From JBQTII01 sp052387905 (GTDB lineage: Bacteria > Actinomycetota > Actinomycetes > Sporichthyales > Sporichthyaceae): a stretch of DNA of 64,000 nucleotides. A program made the position numbers and the translations under genes. The notes under the pieces were generated by a model that was not told the origin of the DNA, did not search any database, and saw nothing but the letters and a program-made list of their open reading frames with translations. Within the stretch, counting starts at the first letter, position 1, and each line of letters opens with the position of its first letter. Shown here piece by piece: positions 26,484 to 35,093 of this stretch. The stretch covers positions 62,001-126,000 of the forward strand of contig JBQTIR010000010.1 of the NCBI GenBank assembly GCA_052387905.1, written 5' to 3'.

Positions 26484-28265
26484 TCATCGCGCAGGTTGCC
26501 CCGACGTGCCGCCGGGCTTGGGCTGGGGGTTCGCGGCGGCGCCTCCGCCAATAGGTTCCCGCGGGTCCCTCCTGCTCGTGCCTCGCAGGATGAACCCGCT
26601 CGCTTTGTCGAGGCCGAGCACGCTGACGACGGGGCCGAGCGCGACCTGGCCCAGGCCGCAGATGGAGGTCTTGCGCATGACCTCTTCCAGGCCGAGGATC
26701 CGCTCGCGGCGCGGACCGGTCAGCTGCGCGCCTTCGTCGAGGGTGCCGCGCAGGATCTCGTAGGCCTTGGTCGAGCCGACCCGACACGGCACACATTTGC
26801 CGCAGGATTCGTTGCGGAAGAAGCGCAGCACGTTGGTCGCCGCCGCCAGCGCGTCGGTTCCCTCGGCGAGCACGACCAGGGCGCCCGAACCGAGCATGGT
26901 GCCGGCCTGCGCCGCACTGGCGAAGTCGAGCGCGAGGTCGAGCTGGTCGGAGAAGATGAAGTTCGACGACGCCCCGCCCGGTTGCACCGCGCCGACCGCC
27001 GCGCCGCCCAGCACTCCGCCGGCGAGGTCGATCAGCTCGCGCACCGTGGTGCCCATCGGCACGCAGTACACGTCCGGGCGCTCCACGTGCCCGGACACCG
27101 CGAAGAACTTCCAGCCCACCGAGTCACCCAGGCCTTGCTCCTTCCACCACTGCGCACCGCGCGCCGCGATCACCGGCACATCGGCGAAGGTCTCCACCGA
27201 GTTGATCAGCGTCGGACGTCCGTGCAGGCCGTAATTCCCCGGGAACGGCGGCTTGTTGCGCGGTTCGCCCCGATGGCCTTCCATGCATTCGAGCAGCGCG
27301 GTCTCCTCGCCGAGGATGTACCCGCCGGGGGAGACGAACATCTCGACCTGCAGGCGCCGGCCACTTCCGCAGGAGTCAGGCCCGATGATTCCGGCGCCGC
27401 GCAGGGCGTCGATCTCGGCCCGCAACACCTGCTCCTCGGGGCCGTACTCGTGCCGGATGAACACCCAACCTTCCTCGGCGCCGACGACGGCCATGCCGAG
27501 CAGCAGTCCTTCCAGCACCAGATGCGGCTGGGTGGCGAGGATCTGACGGTCCTTGAAGGTGCCGGGTTCGGACTCGTCGGCGTTGCACACGGCGTACTTC
27601 ACCGGGCCGGCGGCGGCCCGCACGAGCTCCCACTTCTGGCCGGTCGGGAAGCCCGCGCCGCCCATGCCGCGCAGCCCCGCGTCCTTCAGGATGCCGACCA
27701 GCTCGTCGGGATCGACCTCACCGGCCAGGAGCGCCCGCAGGGTCGCGTATCGCGTCTCGAGGCCGGACCCAGCCGCGTAGGGGTCGTTGGGCCACGGCTC
27801 GTTGCGCGTGCGGGCCGCAGCGTGTCCGACGCCGCCGCCCCGGGCCGCGTCCACCAGGGCATCGACATCGTCGACCGGCGCCGGCCGCTCGTTGACGGCC
27901 AGCGCCGGCGCGATGTCACACCGGCCCAGGCAGGAGACCTCCACGAACTCGACGTCGGCATCGGACCCGTACCGCGCCCGCAGCTCGGTGATGCGCTCCT
28001 CGCCGCCGCGCAGGTAACACGGCAGGTCGTGGCACACGTGCAGCGCGACAGTGGCCGGCGCCGTGGTGCGAAAGTGCGGGTAGAACGAGATCAGGCCCTC
28101 GATCTCGTAACGCGGCCGCTTGGTGTCGCGGGCCAGCTGCTCCAGTTCCTCGCGCGGCAACCAGCCGAGCCGGGCCTGAATCGCGTTCAGCGCCGGGATC
28201 AGTGACGGGCCGTCGAACTTGCCGGCTCGAGCCTCGACACCGGGTACTCGCGCCCGGGCGCTCAT
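26484..28265 (-). CDS. NAD-dependent formate dehydrogenase beta subunit (NuoE-NuoF fusion)
   Basis: 593 residues. The NuoE-like part (1-~125) has the thioredoxin-fold [2Fe-2S] cysteines Cys78, Cys83, Cys112 and Cys116. The NuoF-like part has GLRGMGGAGFPTGQKW (NADH site), NADESEPGTFKDR (FMN site), GAYI-type ILGEETALLE and the [4Fe-4S] ligands Cys488, Cys491, Cys494 and Cys536. A ~25-residue Pro/Gly tail (ANPQPKPGGTSGQ) is unusual. It passes electrons from the alpha subunit to NAD+. The overlap ATGA with fdhA (28262-28265) shows coupled translation. Hydrogenase diaphorase subunits look alike, but the alpha subunit next door settles the call. Confidence 0.9.
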   Translation of the reverse strand: MSARARVPGVEARAGKFDGPSLIPALNAIQARLGWLPREELEQLARDTKRPRYEIEGLISFYPHFRTTAPATVALHVCHDLPCYLRGGEERITELRARYGSDADVEFVEVSCLGRCDIAPALAVNERPAPVDDVDALVDAARGGGVGHAAARTRNEPWPNDPYAAGSGLETRYATLRALLAGEVDPDELVGILKDAGLRGMGGAGFPTGQKWELVRAAAGPVKYAVCNADESEPGTFKDRQILATQPHLVLEGLLLGMAVVGAEEGWVFIRHEYGPEEQVLRAEIDALRGAGIIGPDSCGSGRRLQVEMFVSPGGYILGEETALLECMEGHRGEPRNKPPFPGNYGLHGRPTLINSVETFADVPVIAARGAQWWKEQGLGDSVGWKFFAVSGHVERPDVYCVPMGTTVRELIDLAGGVLGGAAVGAVQPGGASSNFIFSDQLDLALDFASAAQAGTMLGSGALVVLAEGTDALAAATNVLRFFRNESCGKCVPCRVGSTKAYEILRGTLDEGAQLTGPRRERILGLEEVMRKTSICGLGQVALGPVVSVLGLDKASGFILRGTSRRDPREPIGGGAAANPQPKPGGTSGQPAR

Positions 28266-31153
28266 GCGGGGGCGACCAACGGCTCGACCTGCACGGCGCA
28301 GAACTTGAACTCGGGGATCTTGCCGACCGGGTCGATCGCGTCGATCGTGAGCAGGTTCGCCGCGGCCTCGCGGAAGTGGAACGGAACGAAGACGTTGCCC
28401 AACTGCTCGCGGTGGCTGATCCGCACCAACAGTTCGATCGACCCACGTCGGGAGCGTGCCCGGGCCATGTCGCCGTGTGCCAGGCCCCGGTCGGCGGCGT
28501 CCTTGGGGTGCAGGTAGATCTCGGCGACCGGCGCGATGGCATCAAGGGCGAAGGAACGTCGGGTCATCGACCCGGTGTGCCAGTGCTCGAGCAGGCGGCC
28601 GGTGTTGAGTACCAGCGGGTACTCCGCGTCCGGGAGTTCCTTCGCGGGCAGCCACTGCGCAGGGACCAGGTGCGCCAGGCCGTCGTCGGTGTTGAAGTGC
28701 TCGACGAACATCACCACGGTGCCGTCGGAGTGCTCCGGGTCATCGTTGGGATAGAGCTTGCCGCTGGGCCCGAGGTTGTCGTACGCGAGGTTGGCGTAGG
28801 ACGGCATCAACGCCACCATCTCGTCGAAGACCTCACTCGGTGAGGTGTAGGTCCAGTCCAGGCCGACGCGGCGGGCGATGTCGCAGATGATCGCCCAGTC
28901 CGCGCGCGCCTGGCCCGGCGCCTCGAGCACGACGCGGCCGAGCTGCACCCGGCGGTCGGTGTTGGTGTACGTCCCGTCCTTCTCCAGATAGGAGGTGGCG
29001 GGCAGGATCACATCGGCGAACTCGGCGGTCTCGGTCAGGAAGATGTCCTGCACCACGAGGAAATCCAGGTTCGACAACGCCGTGCGGACCTTGTTGGTGT
29101 TGGGGTCGGACAGGAAGGGGTTCTCGCCCAGCATGTACATCCCGCGCACGCCGCCGGGTTTACCGACCGACCCGACGATCTCGGTGACCGTCAGGCCGCG
29201 CTTGGGGTTCAGCTCGGTTCCCCAGGCTGCCTCGAACCGCTGACGCGTCGCCTCGGATTCCACGCCCTGATAGTCCGGGTAGAACATCGGGATCAGGCCG
29301 GCGTCGGAGGCGCCCTGCACGTTGTTCTGCCCGCGCAGCGGATGCAGCCCGGTCCCGGGACGCCCGACGTTGCCGGTGATCGAGCACAGCGCAATCAGGC
29401 ACCGGGCGTTGTCGGTACCGGTCGTGTGCTGGGAGATCCCCATTCCCCAGTAGACGACCGCAGCGCCGGCCTCACCCCAGGTGCGGGCGACCTCGCGGAT
29501 CAGCTCGGCGGGGACCCCGGTGATCTGCGCGGCGCGCTCCGGGGGGTAGTCCGCGACGGTGCGCGCAAGTTCGTCGTAGTTCGAGGTGCGCTCGGCGATG
29601 AACTGACGATCAATCAGACCGAGCCGGATCACCTCGTGCATGATCGAGTTGTAGAACGCGACGTCGGTGCCGGGTTTGAGCTGGACGAACAGGTCCGCGT
29701 GCTCGGAGACGGTGGACGCGCGCGGATCGACGTAGATGATCTTCGTGCCGCGCCGGCGGGCCTGTTTGAAGAACGAGCTCGCGACGGGGTGATTGGCAGT
29801 CGGATTGGATCCGGTGATGATGACGACGTCGGCGTTCGCGACGTCGCCGTAGGTCGTGGAGACCGCGCCGGAGCCCACGCCCTCGAACAGCGCCGCCACC
29901 GAGGAGGCGTGGCACAGGCGCGTGCAGTGGTCGATGTTGTTGGTGCCGAACGCCGTGCGGATCAGCTTCTGGAAGAGGTAGGCCTCCTCGTTCGAGCACT
30001 TCGCCGAGCCGAAACCGGCGATCGCGCCGGGTCCGCTCTCGGTGTGCAGGCCGCGCAAGCGCGAGGCGATCAGGTCCAGCGCCTCGTCCCAGGATGCCTC
30101 GCGAAAGTGCGGCAGCACCTCGTCGTAGTCGACCAGACCACCGGGTTTGCGGCTGCCACCGCGCTTGTCACCGGGTTTGCGTTCGCGGTCGTTGCGGGTG
30201 CCCCCGCGTCCGTCTCCGCGCACGTCCGCCGACAACGGGCCCTTCGGGTAGGAACTCTCGACCCGGATCAACGGGACCGTCAGGCGCTGCGGGCTTGCGG
30301 CGTAGTCCCAGCCGTAGCGACCCTTGACGCACAGCCGGCTCTGCGAACCGGGTTGCGGACGACCTTCGGCGAAGGAGATCGCGGCGCGTTCGCGGTCGAC
30401 GTAGTACGTCAGGGCGCAACCGACCCCGCAGTAGGGGCAGACCGAGTCGACCGCGTCGAGGTCGGTGCGGGGCTGGATCGGGATTCCGCCGATCGCCTTG
30501 TTGGTCAGCGCCCCGGTCGGGCAGGCCTGCACGCATTCCCCGCAGGTGACGCAGGAACTCGCCCCCATCGGGTCATTGAGGTCGAAAGCGATGCGCGTGC
30601 TGTAGCCCTTGCCGGACCGGCCGATGACGTCGTTGCCCTGGATGTCATCGCAGGCGCGCACGCACCGGTCGCACAGGATGCACGAGTCGTGGTCGACGTC
30701 GATGACCGGGTTGGAGGAGTCCTGGCCCCGCCCGGACCCCAGGGGCAGGTCGGTGCTCTCCCGGGAGAGGCCGTAATCGTCGGCCAGGGCGAGCAGGGCG
30801 TTGTCCGCCGTCGTCGTCTGCTTCGGATCCTCGGCGCGCGGGCGCTGGTCGGACAACAGCAGTTCGGTGAGCAGGGCGCGGTTGCGATCCAGTTCCGGCG
30901 AGGTGGTGGTGACCGTCATGCCGTCATCGCACGGGCGTACACAGGCGGCGGCGAAGACCCGTCCACCGGTGTCCACCACGCATAACCGGCAGACCCCGAC
31001 CGGGTCGTACCGCACATCGTGGCACAGGGCGGGGATCTCGATCCCGACACTGGCAGCCGCGTCGTAGATCGTGGTGCCGACGGGCACGGTGGCGTTGTGG
31101 CCGTCGATCGCGACGGTCACAGTGGCCAGGCGGGTGTCGTGCACGGTGGTCAT
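28262..31153 (-). CDS. Formate dehydrogenase alpha subunit (molybdopterin)
   Basis: 963 residues from ATG 31153 (AGGGAG seven bases upstream; an in-frame ATG 31171 lacks this). Order: [2Fe-2S] Cys44/55/58/71; [4Fe-4S] ferredoxin pairs at 158-168 (CILCDRCVRAC) and 201-211 (CVTCGECVQAC); a further [4Fe-4S] at 239-246 (CPYCGVGC) and Cys275; then the Mo-bisPGD catalytic domain with RLCHASSVAAL, whose Cys414 is the likely metal ligand in place of selenocysteine. Residues ~311-339 are an Arg/Gly/Lys-rich insert. It oxidises formate to CO2, possibly the formate released by BoxC. Other Mo-bisPGD oxidoreductases are less likely given RxCH and the FdsB-like partner. Confidence 0.92.
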   Translation of the reverse strand: MTTVHDTRLATVTVAIDGHNATVPVGTTIYDAAASVGIEIPALCHDVRYDPVGVCRLCVVDTGGRVFAAACVRPCDDGMTVTTTSPELDRNRALLTELLLSDQRPRAEDPKQTTTADNALLALADDYGLSRESTDLPLGSGRGQDSSNPVIDVDHDSCILCDRCVRACDDIQGNDVIGRSGKGYSTRIAFDLNDPMGASSCVTCGECVQACPTGALTNKAIGGIPIQPRTDLDAVDSVCPYCGVGCALTYYVDRERAAISFAEGRPQPGSQSRLCVKGRYGWDYAASPQRLTVPLIRVESSYPKGPLSADVRGDGRGGTRNDRERKPGDKRGGSRKPGGLVDYDEVLPHFREASWDEALDLIASRLRGLHTESGPGAIAGFGSAKCSNEEAYLFQKLIRTAFGTNNIDHCTRLCHASSVAALFEGVGSGAVSTTYGDVANADVVIITGSNPTANHPVASSFFKQARRRGTKIIYVDPRASTVSEHADLFVQLKPGTDVAFYNSIMHEVIRLGLIDRQFIAERTSNYDELARTVADYPPERAAQITGVPAELIREVARTWGEAGAAVVYWGMGISQHTTGTDNARCLIALCSITGNVGRPGTGLHPLRGQNNVQGASDAGLIPMFYPDYQGVESEATRQRFEAAWGTELNPKRGLTVTEIVGSVGKPGGVRGMYMLGENPFLSDPNTNKVRTALSNLDFLVVQDIFLTETAEFADVILPATSYLEKDGTYTNTDRRVQLGRVVLEAPGQARADWAIICDIARRVGLDWTYTSPSEVFDEMVALMPSYANLAYDNLGPSGKLYPNDDPEHSDGTVVMFVEHFNTDDGLAHLVPAQWLPAKELPDAEYPLVLNTGRLLEHWHTGSMTRRSFALDAIAPVAEIYLHPKDAADRGLAHGDMARARSRRGSIELLVRISHREQLGNVFVPFHFREAAANLLTIDAIDPVGKIPEFKFCAVQVEPLVAPA

Positions 31154-31198
31154 CGCGGACTCCCTGGGCATGGAAGTGGTCGCACTTCTGCGCGGAGC

Positions 31199-33022
31199 CT
31201 ATGGGCGCAGGCCACCGCCCGTAGGTTCGGGCATCGGCCAGGCATCCGAGTGAGGGGGGCGACCGGCGGCGTCCCAGCCGCGGGCGGCGTAATAGGCGGC
31301 CACCATCTCGCCCAGGCGCCCGGCGGTGAGCGTCGCTTGCCGGCCGGAGTCCATGGTCAGCGAGGTGGTGAGCATCCGGGGCGGCAAGGTGTCGTCGGCG
31401 GCGGTGGCGCCCTCGCGCAGGTTGTACGCCCGTTTGGCGTCCACGATGCGGCGGGCGGTGGTGCGCAGTTCGTCGGCGCCCGTGTCCCACCCGGTGACGG
31501 GGCGCAGCAGCGCGGCCCATTCGGTGAAGGGGTCGGTGAAGACCCCGCGCAGGAACTTGCACAGGATCATCGAATCCATGATCGCTGCGCGGTCCTCGGT
31601 CCCGATCGCCGCGGCGACGTGCGCCGCGCCGCCCTCAAGACGGTCCAGATCGCCGGACAGGTCGGCTTCGTACGCACCGGAGCGGTTGTGGTCGGCCCCG
31701 CGGGAGTTCACCGCCAGGCCCAGCGCCATCGCCTGCATGGTGCGGGGCTCGTACCCGGGGATCTCCAGCCCCTTCACCTGCGGGGCGAACGCGATGCTGT
31801 CCCGACCGAGCACTCCGGCGGCGTGGCGCGATCCCTGGGCCAGGAGTTCGCCGAGCCCCGGTGAACGGGCGCCGATCGCGTCCAACGCCCGCAGCAGCGC
31901 ATCGCCGTCGCCGAAGCGCAGCCAGGGCTCATCGAGCAGGCCTCGCTCGGCGCACTCCATCGCCCAGGCGATGGTGCCACCGGCGGAGATCGTGTCGATG
32001 CCGAGTTCGTCGCAGCGCGCGCTGGCCGCCATCACCTCGTCGGGATCCGAGACCCCGCACAGCGGCCCGAGCGCGAAGACATTCTCGTACTCCATGCGCT
32101 GGGTGCCGCCGCCCTTGCGCTGATAGATGTGCTCGCAGCCGATCGAGCAGGACGCGCAGCTGTTGCGGGCCACCCCGCGCAGCGCCTGCAGGTCCTCCGC
32201 GGCCAGGCGCGGCGCCTCGGCGAAGGTGGCTGCGGTGAAATTGCGCGTCGGCAGGGTGGAGACCGCGTTGAAGGCCAGCAAATTGGCCAGCGTTCCCAGC
32301 TCGCGGTACTTGGCGGTGGCCGGACCGAAGCTGCGCTCGCGCAGGTCTGCGGCGGCGGCCAGCACGGCGCCGGGATCCGCCACCGGGGGCTTGCGCGCCC
32401 CGCTGCGCACCAGCACGGCCTTGAGGTTCTTGGCGCCGAGCACCGCGCCGAGCCCGCCGCGGCCGGCATGGCGCCCGTCGTGGCTGATCGTCGCGAAGCG
32501 CACTCCGCGCTCCCCGGCCGCGCCGATGGCTGCCGCCCGCCATCCCCGCCCGAAGCGCTCGCGCAGCGCGGCCTCGGCCTCGGCGGCGGAGCGCCCCGCC
32601 AGCTCCGGGACCCGCTCCAGGCGCACGCCGCCTGAGTCGATCAGCACGACCGAGAGTGCGTCGGCGCGGCCTCGGATCACGATCGCGTCGTGGCCGGTGA
32701 GCTTGCCGGCGATCGCGAACTGGCTTGAGGCGAGCGCGTCGGTCAGCAGCCCGGTGAGGGGGGACTTGGCGACCACCGCGAACTTCGCGCTGGTCGTCAG
32801 GGGCGTCCCCACCAGAGGGGAGAAGACAAAGGCCAACGGAGCCTGCGGCGCGAGCGGATCCACCCGCGGCGGGGCGAGGCGGTGCATCAACCAGGTCCCG
32901 AGCCCCACGCCGCCCAGGCAGGAACGCAACACGGTCTCGTCCAGCCGGAGTGCCTCAGCCCGCGCGCTCGCGCCCTCGACGTCGACGATCAGCGCCGCGC
33001 CGAAGTACCCGCCGGGTGTCAC
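31199..33022 (-). CDS. Aldehyde:ferredoxin oxidoreductase (tungsten enzyme)
   Basis: 607 residues starting at GTG 33022. N-terminal domain 1 has AKFAVVAKSPLTGLLTDALA and later the RGGLGAVLGAKNLKAVLV stretch typical of AOR. The [4Fe-4S] site is NSCASCSIGCEH plus the later MILCKFLRG Cys; GLGELLAQGSRHAAG and NSRGADHNRSG are further family landmarks. The enzyme interconverts aldehydes and acids with ferredoxin, using a tungsten-bispterin cofactor. It is 45 nt upstream of the formate dehydrogenase and in the same operon as MobA-MoaD and two MoeA. Aromatic aldehydes are a plausible substrate because benzoate genes lie in the window (inference). Confidence 0.92.
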   Translation of the reverse strand: MTPGGYFGAALIVDVEGASARAEALRLDETVLRSCLGGVGLGTWLMHRLAPPRVDPLAPQAPLAFVFSPLVGTPLTTSAKFAVVAKSPLTGLLTDALASSQFAIAGKLTGHDAIVIRGRADALSVVLIDSGGVRLERVPELAGRSAAEAEAALRERFGRGWRAAAIGAAGERGVRFATISHDGRHAGRGGLGAVLGAKNLKAVLVRSGARKPPVADPGAVLAAAADLRERSFGPATAKYRELGTLANLLAFNAVSTLPTRNFTAATFAEAPRLAAEDLQALRGVARNSCASCSIGCEHIYQRKGGGTQRMEYENVFALGPLCGVSDPDEVMAASARCDELGIDTISAGGTIAWAMECAERGLLDEPWLRFGDGDALLRALDAIGARSPGLGELLAQGSRHAAGVLGRDSIAFAPQVKGLEIPGYEPRTMQAMALGLAVNSRGADHNRSGAYEADLSGDLDRLEGGAAHVAAAIGTEDRAAIMDSMILCKFLRGVFTDPFTEWAALLRPVTGWDTGADELRTTARRIVDAKRAYNLREGATAADDTLPPRMLTTSLTMDSGRQATLTAGRLGEMVAAYYAARGWDAAGRPPHSDAWPMPEPTGGGLRP

Positions 33023-33124
33023 GGTCCGAGCCTAAGCGCGTTTGTCCGCGCTGGTCCCCGATCGGGCGCATCGCTCCCGCCCGCGGGTGGGGGGTGGCGG
33101 GCCGGGGACCGCGAGCGAGTGGGG

Positions 33125-33982
33125 TCAGCCGCCGGCGTCGGCGGAGATGAACGCGAGCGCGTCGCCGGCGACCAGCGGCAGGCGCGGGTCCCGGCTGATG
33201 TGCTCGCCGTTCAGCGCGGCGACCACATGCAGGTCGAGCACGAGGCCGACGGCGGCGGCGGCGCCGCCGAGGGTCGCCGCCGCGACGGTGCCGTGGCGGA
33301 TCCGGGCCCGGCTCGCGAGGGCTCCGTAACAGTGGACCTCGACCGCCGGTGCCGGCTCGGCGCGGGCGGCAGCGTAATCCTCGGGAGTGTTGATGTTGCG
33401 GACGGAGTCCAGGAGCGGATCGAGCCGGCCGACGGCGGGGTCGGCGCGCAGGTCGTCGGCAGAGACGGTGCGGACGCGGCACTGGGCGAACAGCTCGCCC
33501 GGCTTGCGCGACCCGGCCGCCAGCAACCGGGCGCCGAGGGGGGCGAGGGCGGGGGAGTAGGCGGCCCCGAGCGGTTGACGGTGTCCGCGGGCGAAGGGCA
33601 GTGCGACGTCGTGGGCGTCGTCGAGCAGCGCAAGAACGCGCAGCACGTAGGCCGGATGCAGGAACGGCAGATCGGTCGAGCAGATGAACACAGCTGACGC
33701 CCGATCAGTCGCCGCCGTGAGCGCGCCGACGATGCCCTGCAGCGGCCCGGACCCTTCGACCGGATCTCGGACGACCTCGACCCCGGGGGGCAGATCCGGA
33801 AGGTCCTGGCCGGGGGCCGCGACCACGAACACGGGGCCGCGCAGCGTGCGCGCCAGCAATGCCGTCGCCCGGTAGAGCAGCGTGCTGCCGTGCCAGTCCA
33901 ACGCGGCCTTGGAGGTGCCCATCCGCGAGGAGCGCCCGCCCGCCAGCACCACCCCTGCCGCGGATGCTGGCTCGGCGTTCAC
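33125..33982 (-). CDS. MobA-MoaD fusion protein
   Basis: 285 residues. Residues 1-~205 are a MobA-type nucleotidyltransferase: VVLAGGRSSRMGTSKAAL (GGxxxRMGxxK signature), DPVEGSGPLQGIVGAL and ICSTDLPFLHP. From about residue 212 a second domain begins (VEVHCYGALASRARIRHG) and ends in ADAGG, the C-terminal GlyGly of MoaD/ThiS sulfur carriers. MobA attaches GMP to Moco; MoaD delivers sulfur for molybdopterin synthase. Both steps being on one chain fits a cofactor operon for formate dehydrogenase and AOR. It is the first gene of that operon. Confidence 0.88.
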   Translation of the reverse strand: MNAEPASAAGVVLAGGRSSRMGTSKAALDWHGSTLLYRATALLARTLRGPVFVVAAPGQDLPDLPPGVEVVRDPVEGSGPLQGIVGALTAATDRASAVFICSTDLPFLHPAYVLRVLALLDDAHDVALPFARGHRQPLGAAYSPALAPLGARLLAAGSRKPGELFAQCRVRTVSADDLRADPAVGRLDPLLDSVRNINTPEDYAAARAEPAPAVEVHCYGALASRARIRHGTVAAATLGGAAAAVGLVLDLHVVAALNGEHISRDPRLPLVAGDALAFISADAGG

Positions 33983-34019
33983 CGGCCGATGGTAGGCGCC
34001 GGCCCTGTTGGCACCGCAG

Positions 34020-35036
34020 CTATCCCTCGACGGCCGCGCGCACGGCGTCCTCGTGCTCGACCAACCACATCAGACGTGCCTGCTCGAGTCGGGCCTTGTG
34101 CTGGAATTCCTCGGTGGTGTCCGACGTGTCGATCCGGGTCATGCTGCCGAGCGCGTCGCAGGCGCGTTCGGCCTCCATCAGGACAGGGATTGCCTCGACC
34201 TCGACCGCAGACAGCCTGGCTACCTCCCGGTAGCCGCCCAGGAACAGCGTGATGTGTGACAGATCGAGGGCGACCTTGTGGTCCGTGCGCGTGATCGCGG
34301 TGTGGACCTTGCTCACGTCCAGGAGTGCGCCCACCACATCGATGACACGAGGGCCGAACCGGGCACTGTCGAAATCGAGCAGGCCGGTGATCGTCGTCCC
34401 GGTGAACAGCATGTTGCGGCGGCGGCAACCTTGGTGCAGCAGCGCGATGGGCAGGTCCGGCAGCAGGGGGGCCAGGCGGGCCTCGACCTCCGCGGCGCGC
34501 GCGTAGAGCTCGGGGTGGTCGTTGGCATGGGCGTCGGCCAACTCCTCCCGCAGCGAGTCCTGGATGCTCTCCCGGCTCGGGTTCGGGTCGCTGAACTCCT
34601 GTATCGACCCGACGGCGTGGAAGCGTGCCAGCATCCGTCCCATGGCGAGGACGTGCTCCGGCTGCGCGTCGTCGAACGGCGTGCCCGGCAGGATCTCGGC
34701 GGCGGTGTAGAAGCGCTCGTCGAGTGCGACGATGTGGCCGCCTGCCCGGCACGTCAGCGGTTGCGGCACCGGGAGTCCGTGGCGGTGCAGCTCGGTGAGC
34801 AACTGCACCTGCCACTGCACCGACTCCCTGGTCTTGCGGACGTGGGAGCGCCGCACGAAGTACGTCGAACGATCGGTGGTGATCTCGGCGTGCTCGTTCT
34901 TGCCCCGCGGCAGCCAGCGCACCGACTGCCAACGCCCGAGGTCGAAGCGTTGGGCAAGGTCCGCGAGTGGAAACGGCACCTTCGGTTCCTTGCCGGACTC
35001 GCTGAAGGCAGATCTCGATGCCACTGCGATGGTCAT
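34020..35036 (-). CDS. Phosphotransferase-fold protein lacking the catalytic Asp (1)
   Basis: 338 residues of the aminoglycoside-phosphotransferase/homoserine-kinase-like fold: N-lobe with WLPRGKNEHAEITTDRSTYF, then the catalytic-loop region LLHQGCRRRNMLF (201-211) and the metal site LLDFDSARFGPRVIDV (Asp221). The loop should read H-G-D-x4-N; here it is H201-Q-G203-C-R-R-R-N208, so the catalytic Asp is Gly while Asn and the downstream Asp remain. It closes the six-gene operon, 57 nt after the related gene at 35094. It may be a pseudokinase or use altered chemistry. Confidence 0.8.
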   Translation of the reverse strand: MTIAVASRSAFSESGKEPKVPFPLADLAQRFDLGRWQSVRWLPRGKNEHAEITTDRSTYFVRRSHVRKTRESVQWQVQLLTELHRHGLPVPQPLTCRAGGHIVALDERFYTAAEILPGTPFDDAQPEHVLAMGRMLARFHAVGSIQEFSDPNPSRESIQDSLREELADAHANDHPELYARAAEVEARLAPLLPDLPIALLHQGCRRRNMLFTGTTITGLLDFDSARFGPRVIDVVGALLDVSKVHTAITRTDHKVALDLSHITLFLGGYREVARLSAVEVEAIPVLMEAERACDALGSMTRIDTSDTTEEFQHKARLEQARLMWLVEHEDAVRAAVEG

Positions 35037-35093
35037 GTCACGAGCACCTTCCGCCGAACGGCTCCACGCGAGGGGTGTCCCTCGCCGGGTGTG

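Noticed and set aside
29342..30985. 547-residue open frame on the plus strand
   Set aside because: Antisense to formate dehydrogenase alpha, whose cysteine motifs prove the minus frame.
28262..31153. Selenocysteine formate dehydrogenase
   Set aside because: The metal-ligand position is an ordinary Cys codon (Cys414) and the frame has no internal TGA.
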